Notes: generated by a model not told the origin, from the letters alone. DNA of 45,908 bases from an uncultured Ruminococcus sp. (GCA_900545285.1 UQYK01000010.1:1-45908); one strand, 5' to 3'. Shown: positions 16,952 to 26,025, counted from the first letter of the stretch. Made by a program: numbers and translations.

Positions 16952-18735
16952 TGGATCGAATGGAAGAACTGCGCCGCACCTGTTACTGCGGTGAGGTAAC
17001 AGAACCGGGAAAAACGGTAGTGGTCGGCGGATTTGTACAAAAGGTGAGAAATCTGGGAAACCTGATCTTTATGGATCTCCGGGATCGTACCGGCATTGTA
17101 CAGCTGGCATTTAATGACCAGACAGCACCGGCTGTTTTTGAAAAGGCCGCTTCCTGCCACAGTGAATATGTTGTCCTGGCAAAGGGACTGGTTGCCAAGC
17201 GTTCCAGTGTAAATCCGGATATGAAAACCGGACAGGTTGAGGTGTTGGTAGAAGATCTGCGCGTTCTGTCCAAGGCACAGACACCGCCGTTTGCAATCAC
17301 AGATGAAACCAAGACCAACGAAGAGCTGCGCCTGAAATATCGTTACCTGGATCTGCGCCGCGCGCCCCTGCAGCACAATTTGATCATGCGGCACAAAATT
17401 GCACTGGCTGCACGGGAATACTTCTATGCCAATGATTTTATTGAAATCGAAACGCCGATGATGATGAAGTCCACACCAGAAGGTGCCAGAGACTATCTGA
17501 TTCCGTCCCGTGTGCACAATGGCAAGTTCTACGCGCTGCCCCAGTCACCGCAGATCTACAAGCAGCTGCTGATGGTTTCCGGCATGGATCGGTATATCCA
17601 GATTGCACGCTGCTTCCGGGATGAAGACCTCCGGGCAGACCGTCAGCCGGAATTCACACAGATCGACCTGGAAATGTCCTTTGTGGATGTAGAGGATATC
17701 CTCCAGATGACAGAAGGCTTTGTCAAGTATCTGTTCCAGAAGGTGCTGGGTATGGAAATCCAGACACCACTCCCCCGCATGACCTATCAGGAGGCCATGG
17801 AACGCTATGGCTCCGACAAGCCGGATACTCGGTTTGGCATGGAGATTCAGGATCTGTCTGCCATTGTACAGGATGTTGACTTCATGGTATTCCGCTCTGC
17901 TTTGGAAGCAGGTGGCAGCGTTCGGGCAATCGTGGCGAAAAACGCCGCTTCTGTCCTCACCAGAAAAGAAATTGACAAGCTCACCGAAAAGGCAAAGGGC
18001 ATCGGTGCAAAGGGTCTGGCATTTGTCCGCTGGCATGATGAAAAGCCGAACTGCTCTTTCGCAAAGTTCCTGCCGGACGGCAAGCTGGATGAAATCCTGG
18101 CACACCTGGGCTGCGAAAAGGGTGACGTGGTACTCATTGTTGCCGATAAAAATAAGATAACACTCCCGGTTCTGGGCGCACTCCGTCTGGAAGCTGCAAA
18201 GAAACTGGATTTGATCCCGGAGGGAAAGTTCAACTTCCTGTGGATCACACAGTTCCCCTTCTTCGAATGGAACGAAGACACCCAGCATTGGGATGCAATG
18301 CACCATCCGTTTACCATGCCTATGGATGAATGCCTGCCCTATCTGGACAGCGATCCGGCACGTGTAACCGCAAAGGCCTTTGACCTGGTGCTGAACGGCA
18401 CAGAGCTTTCCTCTGGTTCCATCCGTATCACAGACTACGAGTTGCAGGAAAAGATGTTCCAGGCACTGGGTCTGACAGATGAAGAAATTGAAGCAAAATT
18501 CGGCTTCCTGGTAGAAGCTTACCATTACGGCGCACCGCCTCACGGCGGACTGGGCATTGGCCTGGATCGTCTGGCTATGGTAATGCTCCAGGCAGAGAGT
18601 CTCCGGGACGTTGTGGCCTTCCCGAAGGTACAAAATGCAAGCGAGCTGATGAGCGCCTGCCCGTCTACTGTAGATGCAGAGAGTCTGGATGTTCTGGGCA
18701 TTCAGGTAACTCACGCAGAAGAGGAAGACGCATAA
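16951..18735 (+). CDS. aspS: Aspartate--tRNA ligase
   Basis: A 594-residue bacterial-type AspRS. The N-terminal OB-fold anticodon domain (GFVQKVRNLGNLIFMDLRDRTG split by the usual pattern) covers about residues 1-110. Motif 2 starts at about residue 222 (FRDEDLRADRQPEFTQID), a GAD insertion follows at about 290-420, and motif 3 includes GLDRLAMVML. The tail LRDVVAFPK is typical. The start shares one base with the hisS stop (TAATG) and has AAGGAG 11 nt upstream, so the two synthetases are translationally coupled. Whether it is discriminating or also charges tRNA-Asn cannot be settled here; no gatCAB is present in the window. Confidence 0.95.
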   Translation: MDRMEELRRTCYCGEVTEPGKTVVVGGFVQKVRNLGNLIFMDLRDRTGIVQLAFNDQTAPAVFEKAASCHSEYVVLAKGLVAKRSSVNPDMKTGQVEVLVEDLRVLSKAQTPPFAITDETKTNEELRLKYRYLDLRRAPLQHNLIMRHKIALAAREYFYANDFIEIETPMMMKSTPEGARDYLIPSRVHNGKFYALPQSPQIYKQLLMVSGMDRYIQIARCFRDEDLRADRQPEFTQIDLEMSFVDVEDILQMTEGFVKYLFQKVLGMEIQTPLPRMTYQEAMERYGSDKPDTRFGMEIQDLSAIVQDVDFMVFRSALEAGGSVRAIVAKNAASVLTRKEIDKLTEKAKGIGAKGLAFVRWHDEKPNCSFAKFLPDGKLDEILAHLGCEKGDVVLIVADKNKITLPVLGALRLEAAKKLDLIPEGKFNFLWITQFPFFEWNEDTQHWDAMHHPFTMPMDECLPYLDSDPARVTAKAFDLVLNGTELSSGSIRITDYELQEKMFQALGLTDEEIEAKFGFLVEAYHYGAPPHGGLGIGLDRLAMVMLQAESLRDVVAFPKVQNASELMSACPSTVDAESLDVLGIQVTHAEEEDA

Positions 18736-18753
18736 AAAATCCGCTTTCTAATC

Positions 18754-18796
18754 AAAAAGCAGTTATGTTCTCACGTAGAAAACATAACTGCTTTTT
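18754..18796. terminator. Bidirectional terminator between converging aspS and the membrane gene
   Basis: A perfect 16-bp stem (18754-18769 with 18781-18796), whose ends are A5 and T5, around an 11-nt loop. It works for both converging units. Confidence 0.9.
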
Positions 18797-18800
18797 CTTA

Positions 18801-20135
18801 TTATCCATTATGCGTCATCTGCTTTAGGAGCAAATCCATGGTATCAAAATCAGGAACTTCCGGAGTTACCATGCCGTAGCGAATCTGCATATACCGTTCC
18901 GTTACAAGCGCCATTTCTGCGCTGGCGCGGTTTTGTTCCTGCATCTGCTGTAGAATTTCTGCCGGACTGCAACAGATCTGGTGCACTTCGTCCGGAATCT
19001 TTGCCAGGAAAAGTGCGTAACCCAGACGATAGCGCGCTGTGTCCGGTTTCATCCGGCGATACTGCCGATAGCGCTGCTTCCACTGCCGGCCGGAAATCGA
19101 TGGTTCTCCTGCCTTCCAGGTTTGTTCCTGATGCAGTAAATCCTCCACATAGTCACAATAGGCACCGTCTGTTTCCGGAAGTGCCTTTTGGGTGCGTCCC
19201 AGACGTGCGAGAATCCAGCGGCGCACTGCATGATATGCGGAAATCAGCACCTGCTGTACCTCCCGGCGCTTCCAGATCAAAATGCCTACCAGAGCAGCCA
19301 GAATGAGAAGCAGCAGAAAATCATGCAGCCAGCGGCTACTGCTCATCGGGAGCGCTTCCAGATGCTGTTCCGTCTCAGAGGGCATGTCAGCAGTATGCTC
19401 TGTTGTCCCCCTGGAAAGCAGCCAGCGGAGTGCATACCATATGCCAGTATAAATCCACCGCCAGATTTTCCGCAGCACCATTGCAGCCGGACGATAGCAC
19501 AGCAGCAGCAATGCGCCAGCAGCACAAAAAATCCCCATCAGACGAAAATTGCTTCTGCGGATTTCTTTTGGCATCTCCCAGCTTTCATTGCCTCTGCCGG
19601 ACAAGAGCGATTCCACAGCGTGTCCATTGTGCATCCATGCAAAGAAGCAGCAATCTGCACCAAACAGCAGCAGGGTAATCCATGCAGGCAAGCTGCTGCT
19701 ACTAAGGTACAGCAAAAATCCCACAACGCAGTCCAGCGCAGCAATGCCAATCAGTACATACGGATGTGTCATTCGTTCCAGGGGCAGCATAACAAGCTTG
19801 GTTCCGCCCCAAAAGCAGGCGGCCGCCGCAATCCCATAGGCACCACAGAGCAGCCCATTGGAAAACGGAACGGCAAAATACGCCGCCGCTGCAATGGCCA
19901 AAGACAGCAGCCAAATGCTCCCGTTCATGATACGGGGGCGACGGTAGAATTTTCGGTGCAGCAACAGAGGATAGGCGGTTCCTGCCCACATGCAGAAGAA
20001 CCACACCAGCATAAGCACACCTGCCAGAGGCAAGGAAGTACCGCTCCAGATGTGCAGCAGCCACAAAAGTGGATAGCAAGAAGCCGTCAGAAGAGAGACA
20101 AACAGCAAATGCAGCAGCAAACGCCTGCGATTCAT
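18801..20135 (-). CDS. Polytopic membrane protein with DUF4129-like C-terminus
   Basis: A 444-residue protein with about seven hydrophobic segments in its first 220 residues, a polar outer or inner loop, one more helix at about 270-290, and a cytoplasmic tail. The tail ends CSPAEILQQMQ...ERYMQIRYG, resembling the DUF4129 region usually found after a transglutaminase domain. No transglutaminase Cys-His-Asp core is visible. It is last in a MoxR-DUF58 operon, overlapping the DUF58 stop by 4 nt. In related operons this slot holds a transglutaminase-like protein, so this may be a reduced partner that keeps only the membrane and tail parts. Function is unknown. Confidence 0.7.
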   Translation of the reverse strand: MNRRRLLLHLLFVSLLTASCYPLLWLLHIWSGTSLPLAGVLMLVWFFCMWAGTAYPLLLHRKFYRRPRIMNGSIWLLSLAIAAAAYFAVPFSNGLLCGAYGIAAAACFWGGTKLVMLPLERMTHPYVLIGIAALDCVVGFLLYLSSSSLPAWITLLLFGADCCFFAWMHNGHAVESLLSGRGNESWEMPKEIRRSNFRLMGIFCAAGALLLLCYRPAAMVLRKIWRWIYTGIWYALRWLLSRGTTEHTADMPSETEQHLEALPMSSSRWLHDFLLLLILAALVGILIWKRREVQQVLISAYHAVRRWILARLGRTQKALPETDGAYCDYVEDLLHQEQTWKAGEPSISGRQWKQRYRQYRRMKPDTARYRLGYALFLAKIPDEVHQICCSPAEILQQMQEQNRASAEMALVTERYMQIRYGMVTPEVPDFDTMDLLLKQMTHNG

Positions 20136-21256
20136 ACAGCATCCCCCTTTTCATATCCCGGCTGGAACACGCACAAATCGGCACAGCTGCCAGTATCCCG
20201 GGCATATCCGGTCATTAAGACCTTGTGCCCTGCTGTTCCCTTCCACTCTCGAATCTGGACATCTGTATATGGTGTGATCAGCAGAACCTGTTCCTCTGCA
20301 CATTCCCTGCCAGTGCGCAGCAGCTGTGTCGCCGGCGCTGCCTGGTTCGTCTGTATCGTTGCCAGCATATGCAGCATGGCCTGATAGCCTATCGCGCCGC
20401 TGGCATAGGGCAGGTTCTGCATGGCGCTCTGTCCTTCTTTCCGGCAGCCTGCAACCAGTCGCACCTGCCACTGATCCCGGCACAGTTCCCAGAGGCACTG
20501 GGCACAAACTCGAATGGTATGCTCCAACAGTGCCTCATCCTGCGTCATGCGTCCAGAATCTGCCGGACTGGTTTTCAACAGCAGCAAAACCGTAATGGAC
20601 TTTTGCGCCACCCGTGCTTCCTGCCGCACCAGAAGCTTTCCGGCATGCGCAGAGGTACGCCATGCAATTTGTTTCAGAGGATCTCCCGGTGCATATTCCC
20701 GAATTCCTGTCATCTCACAGGGATCTGTAAACCAGCTGCGGCGCGTCTGGATGGTGCCTATGTGCTCTGCCAGAAGCCGAGGCAAAATCAGACCGGCTTC
20801 TGTATAGCGCCGGGGCAGTACAGTTACAGTTTTTCCGGTATCCGCAGCACCCAGAGAAAGGCGCACCGCTCCCAACAGATCGGAGGTAACCAAAACCACG
20901 TGCTCCACCTGATAAATCCCCCGTTTTTCACAGGTGACATTCCAGACACGGCTGACCTTTGCCTGACTGCGCAGAGAAAAAAAACTGGTCACGAATCTGG
21001 CATCGTGAGCTACGGCGCAATGCGACTCCGGAAAATTCAGCCACTTTGGAAGCGTCAGCTCCGCCTTCAGCCACGGCACTGGCAGGGATTTGGCATTCAC
21101 AACGGTTTCCGTAAACGTCAGTGTATCCCCTTCCTCTGCCTGGGTTTCCGCAAACTGACAGGAATAAGACAGCCCTTTCAGCCCATAACGGCGGTACAGA
21201 CCGATTTCTCCCAAGGCGGCGAGTAGCAGCAAACAAATCCCGACAATCAGTTCCAT
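20132..21256 (-). CDS. DUF58 domain protein
   Basis: A 374-residue DUF58 protein, the regular partner of MoxR ATPases. It has an N-terminal hydrophobic helix (MELIVGICLLLLAALGEIGLY), a beta-rich middle part, and the DUF58 signature TGIREYAPGDPLKQIAWRTSA near residue 190. A von-Willebrand-A-like C-terminal half follows, beginning ITVLLLL; the usual metal-site Asp is not evident there. The ATG at 21256 is chosen: GAAGGA lies 7 nt upstream and the hydrophobic start fits the family. It overlaps the MoxR gene by 10 nt and the next gene by 4 nt, so all three should be made together. Confidence 0.85.
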   Translation of the reverse strand: MELIVGICLLLLAALGEIGLYRRYGLKGLSYSCQFAETQAEEGDTLTFTETVVNAKSLPVPWLKAELTLPKWLNFPESHCAVAHDARFVTSFFSLRSQAKVSRVWNVTCEKRGIYQVEHVVLVTSDLLGAVRLSLGAADTGKTVTVLPRRYTEAGLILPRLLAEHIGTIQTRRSWFTDPCEMTGIREYAPGDPLKQIAWRTSAHAGKLLVRQEARVAQKSITVLLLLKTSPADSGRMTQDEALLEHTIRVCAQCLWELCRDQWQVRLVAGCRKEGQSAMQNLPYASGAIGYQAMLHMLATIQTNQAAPATQLLRTGRECAEEQVLLITPYTDVQIREWKGTAGHKVLMTGYARDTGSCADLCVFQPGYEKGDAV

Positions 21257-22191
21257 TGCGTTTCCTTCGGGACAGGAACATGCGCCAAAAGCTCCTGTAC
21301 CACCTTTCGGCATTCCTGCGCGCCGCTGTCCCATGCGCCGCCGCGCAGCACCATACGATGGGACATGCAGTCCGGCGCGATTTCCTTGATATCATCCGGG
21401 ATGACATAATCACGGCCGTGAATCGCTGCCATTGCCCGGGAGACATCCAGCAAAGACAGCATGCCGCGCGTGCTCAGCCCCAGCTGAATCTGTTCCTGGG
21501 TACGGGACGCTTCCGCCAGGTCTGCAATATACGCCTGTACCGCAGGAGAAACCGTAACCCCACGCAGTTCCTGCTGTGCTGCCAGCAATTCCCCGGCGGT
21601 CACTACCGGCTTTGGCGATGCAGGGGGTGCCTTTCTTGCCAGCAGTTCCAATTCCTGTTCCCGTGCCGGATATCCCAGGGACAGACAGAGCAGAAAACGA
21701 TCCAGCTGCGCTTCCGGCAACGGAAAAGTACCGGACATCTCCACTGGATTCTGCGTTGCAATTACAAAAAAAGGCGCAGACAACGGATATGTGTTTCCGT
21801 CTACCGTTACCTGATGTTCTTCCATGCACTCCAGCAAAGCGGACTGTGTCCGGGGCGCTGCACGGTTAATTTCATCTGCCAGCAAAATCTGTGTGAAAAC
21901 CGGCCCTTTCCGAAAGACAAATGTGCCGCTCTTGGTATCCGGAATGCTGACACCCAGCAAGTCGGACGGCAGCAAATCCGGCGTAAACTGAATCCGGTGG
22001 AATTGCGCATCCAGCGACTGCGCCAGAGAACGGGCAAGCGTGGTTTTCCCGGTACCGGGAATATCATTTAACAGCACATGGCCGCCGCAGAGCAGCGCCG
22101 CCAGAACTTTATCAATCACAGCTTCTTTTCCGTAAATCTGCTGCGACACAGACTGCCGCAGTGCCGCTGTTATCGTTTGAATCTGAGACAT
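21247..22191 (-). CDS. MoxR-family AAA+ ATPase
   Basis: A 314-residue MoxR ATPase. MoxR proteins act as chaperones that mature or activate partner complexes, generally with von-Willebrand-A/DUF58 proteins coded next door. Walker A is DIPGTGKTTLAR (about 39-50), Walker B is LLADEINRA, sensor 1 is FVIATQNPVE, and the arginine-finger region is LPEAQLDRFLL. The lid domain follows (ALSTRGMLSLLDVSRAMA, split by the usual pattern). Length is normal. AAAGG lies about 12 nt before the start and a good promoter lies at 22261-22289. First gene of the three-gene unit; what the complex acts on is not evident. Confidence 0.92.
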   Translation of the reverse strand: MSQIQTITAALRQSVSQQIYGKEAVIDKVLAALLCGGHVLLNDIPGTGKTTLARSLAQSLDAQFHRIQFTPDLLPSDLLGVSIPDTKSGTFVFRKGPVFTQILLADEINRAAPRTQSALLECMEEHQVTVDGNTYPLSAPFFVIATQNPVEMSGTFPLPEAQLDRFLLCLSLGYPAREQELELLARKAPPASPKPVVTAGELLAAQQELRGVTVSPAVQAYIADLAEASRTQEQIQLGLSTRGMLSLLDVSRAMAAIHGRDYVIPDDIKEIAPDCMSHRMVLRGGAWDSGAQECRKVVQELLAHVPVPKETQWN

Positions 22192-22212
22192 TGCAAATCA
22201 AGCCTTTCTGTA

Positions 22213-22255
22213 AGAAGAACCAGGCACGGTGCCGGCTCTTCAAAATGGTTCTTCT
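22213..22255. repeat. Inverted repeat filling the MoxR leader
   Basis: AGAAGAACCA (22213-22222) and TGGTTCTTCT (22246-22255) are perfect 10-bp arms, with a nested GGCAC/GTGCC stem (22223-22233). It lies between the promoter and the ribosome site of the MoxR gene and could be an mRNA 5-prime stem or an operator. Confidence 0.6.
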
Positions 22256-22260
22256 ATTAT

Positions 22261-22289
22261 AGTATAGCATATTTTTCAGGGCCTGTCCA
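22261..22289 (-). promoter_or_regulatory. Promoter of the MoxR operon
   Basis: Minus strand: TGGACA (22289-22284), a 17-nt spacer and TATACT (22266-22261). Confidence 0.75.
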
Positions 22290-22290
22290 G

Positions 22291-22323
22291 AAAAAATCCC
22301 CCTTTCCATCCGAAAGGGGGATT
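22291..22323 (-). terminator. Terminator of the ABC exporter operon
   Basis: A 12-bp stem (22323-22312 with 22306-22295) with a 5-nt loop, followed on the minus strand by a T-run (22296-22291). It abuts the MoxR promoter. Confidence 0.88.
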
Positions 22324-22350
22324 GCATGTGTCACTTAAAAAGTCAAATGC

Positions 22351-24111
22351 TTATTCTGATGCAGCATCCGCGTCTGCAAACTGGCTCTGGTACAGCTTCG
22401 CATAGAATCCAGCCTGTTCCATCAGGCTGTCGTGTGTACCCTGTTCCAGAATATTACCCTGGTTCATCACCAGAATCCAATCGGCGCTCTTGATGGTAGA
22501 AAGACGGTGCGCAATAATAAAGCTGGTCTTTCCAGCCATCAGTTTTTCAAAGGCTTTTTGAATCCGCTGCTCTGTCCGCAGGTCAATGCTGCTGGTTGCC
22601 TCATCCAGAATCAAAAAAGGCGGATCAGTCAGCATAATCCGGGCGATACACAGAAGCTGCTTCTGTCCCTGGGACAAGCCGCTGCCGTCCTCTGTCAAAA
22701 TGGTATCGTATCCATTGGGCAGCCGGCGGATAAAGCCATCTGCATAAGCTGCCTTTGCTGCCGCTTCAATTTCTTCTCTGGTAGCATCCGGGCGGCTGTA
22801 GGCAATATTTTCTGCCACAGTTCCTGTAAAGAGCCAGGTTTCCTGGAGCACCATGCCATAGCAGGAGCGCAGGCTGTCTCTTGTGACAGCCGCGATATTC
22901 TGTCCGGAAACGGAAATTTCGCCGCCGTCTACGTCATAAAACCGCAGCAGCAGATTGATAAGCGTGGTTTTTCCGCAGCCGGTAGGCCCGACAATGGCAA
23001 TCCGCTGACCGCTGTGCACGTCCAGATTGAAATCCGTAATCAGCGGACGATCCGGCAAATAGGAGAACTTGACATGGGAAAGCGTCATCGTGCCGTCACA
23101 ATTTTGCAGTTCTGGCAAATGGCTGTCATCCGATTCAGTCGGTTCATCAATTACGGCAAACACACGCTTGGCAGAAGCCGCTGCATTCTGAAGCTCTGCC
23201 ACTACGCCACTGATTTCGTTAAACGGCTTGGTATACTGATTGGCAAATGTCAGAAAGCTTGCCAGCTGACCAACGCTAATCACACCAATGAAAGAAACGT
23301 TTCCTGTTGCAGCCAGTGCGCCGCAAAGTCCGACTGCCGCATAGATCAGCGCATTGACAAACCGTGTCGCCGGGTTTGTCACAGAGCCTAAGAAGGTTGC
23401 CTTGCTTCCGGCACGCTGCAATTCCGTATTGTATGCATCAAAGCGTTCTTCTGCGCGCTTTTCATAGGTAAATGCCTTTACCACCTTCTGTGAGCCGATC
23501 ATTTCTTCTGTCAGGCCGCCCAGGGCACCTCTGGCATCCGAGGATTTCAGGTAGGATGCACGGGACAGGTGAGTCAGACGGGCTGCCACCAAAAGAGAAA
23601 TCGGTGTCAAAATTACTACCAGAATGGTAATGGGAATATTGATGGTCAGCATCAGGATCAGCGTTCCCAGAATTGTAAAGATGCCGGTCACAAACTGTGT
23701 GAACGCCTGCAAAAAGCCATCGGAAATGATTTCCATATCAGATACGGCACGGCCGATCAGGTCGCCTCTGGCCTGCCCGTCAATGTAGCGGAGCGGAACA
23801 TGCTGCAAATGAGAAAAGAGGTCACACCGCAAATCCCGGATGGTATGCGCCGCCAGACGGTTGGTACACAGGGACATCAGCCACTGAAACAGGGCGCTGA
23901 TCACAATTGTTGCTGTGAGTATCACAGCTGTTTTTCCCAGCGCCGGAAAATCCACCTGATGGGCTGCCACTACGCAGTCCACCGCATCACCAATCAAAAT
24001 CGGCACATAGAGAGAAAGACCGGTTCCGATCAATGCGAACAGAAGCATGCCTGCCAGTTCCTTGCGGCAGGGCTTGGTATACGATAAAATTCGCCGGATA
24101 ATTGTTATCAT
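22351..24111 (-). CDS. ABC exporter half-transporter, subunit with canonical Walker B
   Basis: A 586-residue fused membrane-ATPase half transporter. Six membrane helices cover about residues 17-310. The ATPase domain has Walker A GPTGCGKTTLIN, signature LSQGQKQLL, Walker B FLILDEATSSID with the catalytic Glu, and the switch His (IIAHRLSTI). The LSQGQ form plus a normal DE pair is what is seen in the BmrD/YheH-type half of heterodimeric multidrug exporters. It follows its partner gene by 12 nt. The substrate cannot be read; drugs, lipids or peptides are all possible. A strong terminator closes the operon. Confidence 0.92.
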   Translation of the reverse strand: MITIIRRILSYTKPCRKELAGMLLFALIGTGLSLYVPILIGDAVDCVVAAHQVDFPALGKTAVILTATIVISALFQWLMSLCTNRLAAHTIRDLRCDLFSHLQHVPLRYIDGQARGDLIGRAVSDMEIISDGFLQAFTQFVTGIFTILGTLILMLTINIPITILVVILTPISLLVAARLTHLSRASYLKSSDARGALGGLTEEMIGSQKVVKAFTYEKRAEERFDAYNTELQRAGSKATFLGSVTNPATRFVNALIYAAVGLCGALAATGNVSFIGVISVGQLASFLTFANQYTKPFNEISGVVAELQNAAASAKRVFAVIDEPTESDDSHLPELQNCDGTMTLSHVKFSYLPDRPLITDFNLDVHSGQRIAIVGPTGCGKTTLINLLLRFYDVDGGEISVSGQNIAAVTRDSLRSCYGMVLQETWLFTGTVAENIAYSRPDATREEIEAAAKAAYADGFIRRLPNGYDTILTEDGSGLSQGQKQLLCIARIMLTDPPFLILDEATSSIDLRTEQRIQKAFEKLMAGKTSFIIAHRLSTIKSADWILVMNQGNILEQGTHDSLMEQAGFYAKLYQSQFADADAASE

Positions 24112-24123
24112 GTCTTTCCCTCC

Positions 24124-25836
24124 TTACTGCATCTGTGTCTGGAAGATTTCTGCATATACCGGGCACTGTACCAGCAGTTCTTCGTGAGTGCCGTAGCCGA
24201 CACATTTGCCGTCTTCCATAACCAGAATATGATCTGCATGCTGAATGGATGTGGCACGCTGAGAAATGACAATCTTGGTAACATCCTGCATCTTTTCTGC
24301 CAGCGCCCGGCGCAGCGCAAGGTCAGTGGCATAGTCCAGAGCGCTCATGCTGTCGTCTAAGATCAACAGCTTTGGTGCACCTACCATGGCACGTGCAATG
24401 GTCAGACGCTGCTTCTGGCCGCCGGACAGGCTGCGTCCGCCCTGTGTTACAGGGGTTTCCAGTCCCTGGGGTGTCTGGCTGACAAATTCCCATGCCTGCG
24501 CAATCTTACACGCCTGCTCCAGTTCCGCCGTATCTGCATCCGGATTTCCCCAGCGCAGATTGTCAGCAATGGTGCCAGTCACCAAAGAAGCACGCTGGGG
24601 CACAACGCCGACAAACTGCCGCAGTTCCTCCAGGGCATAGCTCCGGACATCCTTGCCGCAGATTCGCACACTGCCCTCTTTGGTGTCATAAAACCGGGGA
24701 ATCAGGTTGGCAATTGTACTCTTTCCGCTTCCTGTACCGCCGATAATTCCCAGAGTTTCCCCGGGCAGCAGAGAAAAGCTGATATCGCTCAGAGCAGCTT
24801 CACCGCCGCCGGGATAGGCAAATGTGACATGATCAAATTCCAGAACCGGCTGTTCCTGCCGGAAATCCAGCGCAGCATCTCCCCCGACAATGTCCGGCTC
24901 TTCTGCCAGAATGTCTGAAACGCGCTTTGCAGAGGCTGCTGCCTTGTTAAAGGAGATCAGCAGTTCCGCCATACGCACCATGGAGAGGGCAATCTGCGTC
25001 ATATAGTTGACAAATGCAGTCAGTTCTCCCTGTGTCAGATGGCCTGTGTCTACACGAACGCCGCCGAACCAGAGCACTGCCACAATTCCCAGGTTCATAA
25101 TCAGGAAGGAAGCCGGGTTTAAAATCGCACCCACACGTCCAACTGCAATGGAGCGCTTTGCAAACACATCACAGTCCTCCCGATAGGATGCAATTTCTTC
25201 CTCCTGCCGGGAAAAAGCACGAATGACACGAACGCCGTCCAGATTTTCTCTGGTGTGACGGGCAATGTTATCCAGCTTGCCCTGGTTTTCGCCGTACCGC
25301 GGAATTGTCCAGCAAGTCACGCCATACAGCAAAACGCCAATGATAGGAATGGCAATCAGGAAAATGACAGACAGTTTCAGATCAATCCGCATGGCCATAA
25401 TTGCGGCACCGATAATCAAAAACGGGCAGCGCGTTGCAAGACGAATCATCATGTTCAGACCGCTCTGAACAGTATTTGTGTCACTGGTGATTCGCGTGAT
25501 CAGCGAAGCTGTTCCGATGCGGTCTAACGCGCTGTGAGACAACGTATTGACGTGACGATACAGTGCGCTCCGCAGCGCCGTTCCGAATCCATAGGCACAT
25601 TTTGAGGCAAAATACTGACAAATCAGAGCAAACAGCAGGCCACAGGCCGCCAGCACAATCATCAGACCGCCCATGCGCCAGATATAGCCCATGTCCCGAT
25701 TGGCAATTCCCACATCGATCATTCTTGCCGTAACCAGCGGCACGATCAGTTCAAAAATTGCTTCCAGTAATTTGAACACCGGGCCGAGAATGCATTCTTT
25801 CCAGTACCCTTTCATATAGGGCAGCAATCGTTTCAT
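24124..25836 (-). CDS. ABC exporter half-transporter, subunit with degenerate Walker B
   Basis: A 570-residue half transporter, the first gene of the pair. Six membrane helices lie in about residues 15-300. The ATPase domain has Walker A GGTGSGKSTIAN, signature LSGGQKQRL and Walker B LLILDDSMSALD. The residue after the Walker B Asp is Asp instead of the catalytic Glu, and the switch His is replaced (VISQRATSI). Both changes mark the degenerate site of BmrC/TM287-like heterodimers. The two products should form one transporter with one fully active ATP site. The promoter and a start-site palindrome lie upstream. Confidence 0.92.
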   Translation of the reverse strand: MKRLLPYMKGYWKECILGPVFKLLEAIFELIVPLVTARMIDVGIANRDMGYIWRMGGLMIVLAACGLLFALICQYFASKCAYGFGTALRSALYRHVNTLSHSALDRIGTASLITRITSDTNTVQSGLNMMIRLATRCPFLIIGAAIMAMRIDLKLSVIFLIAIPIIGVLLYGVTCWTIPRYGENQGKLDNIARHTRENLDGVRVIRAFSRQEEEIASYREDCDVFAKRSIAVGRVGAILNPASFLIMNLGIVAVLWFGGVRVDTGHLTQGELTAFVNYMTQIALSMVRMAELLISFNKAAASAKRVSDILAEEPDIVGGDAALDFRQEQPVLEFDHVTFAYPGGGEAALSDISFSLLPGETLGIIGGTGSGKSTIANLIPRFYDTKEGSVRICGKDVRSYALEELRQFVGVVPQRASLVTGTIADNLRWGNPDADTAELEQACKIAQAWEFVSQTPQGLETPVTQGGRSLSGGQKQRLTIARAMVGAPKLLILDDSMSALDYATDLALRRALAEKMQDVTKIVISQRATSIQHADHILVMEDGKCVGYGTHEELLVQCPVYAEIFQTQMQ

Positions 25837-25856
25837 ACCATCTCTCCTTGTTTCTC

Positions 25857-25894
25857 AAGGCCTGTCTGCACAAGGAATGTATAATACAGGCCTT
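25857..25894. repeat. Inverted repeat in the ABC exporter leader
   Basis: AAGGCCTGT (25857-25865) and ACAGGCCTT (25886-25894) are perfect 9-bp arms around 20 nt, just upstream of the ribosome site of the exporter. No T-run follows on the minus strand, so it is not a simple terminator. Confidence 0.6.
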
Positions 25895-25920
25895 CCTAAT
25901 GTCCGAGCCGTGAACTGCTC

Positions 25921-25937
25921 TTGTTTGATGCAAACAA
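25921..25937. promoter_or_regulatory. Palindromic operator candidate at the exporter start site
   Basis: TTGTTTG-ATG-CAAACAA is a perfect 7-3-7 palindrome starting 4 nt downstream of the exporter -10 box, where a repressor would block transcription. Confidence 0.6.
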
Positions 25938-25941
25938 ATTT

Positions 25942-25970
25942 ATTATACCGTATTTTCCATGAAATTGCAA
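25942..25970 (-). promoter_or_regulatory. Promoter of the ABC exporter operon
   Basis: Minus strand: TTGCAA (25970-25965), a 17-nt spacer and TATAAT (25947-25942). Confidence 0.8.
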
Positions 25971-26025
25971 GATGCATGTATAAATATTTGTCAGCGGAAC
26001 AAAATAACTGCGGAGGTGGTTTTTC

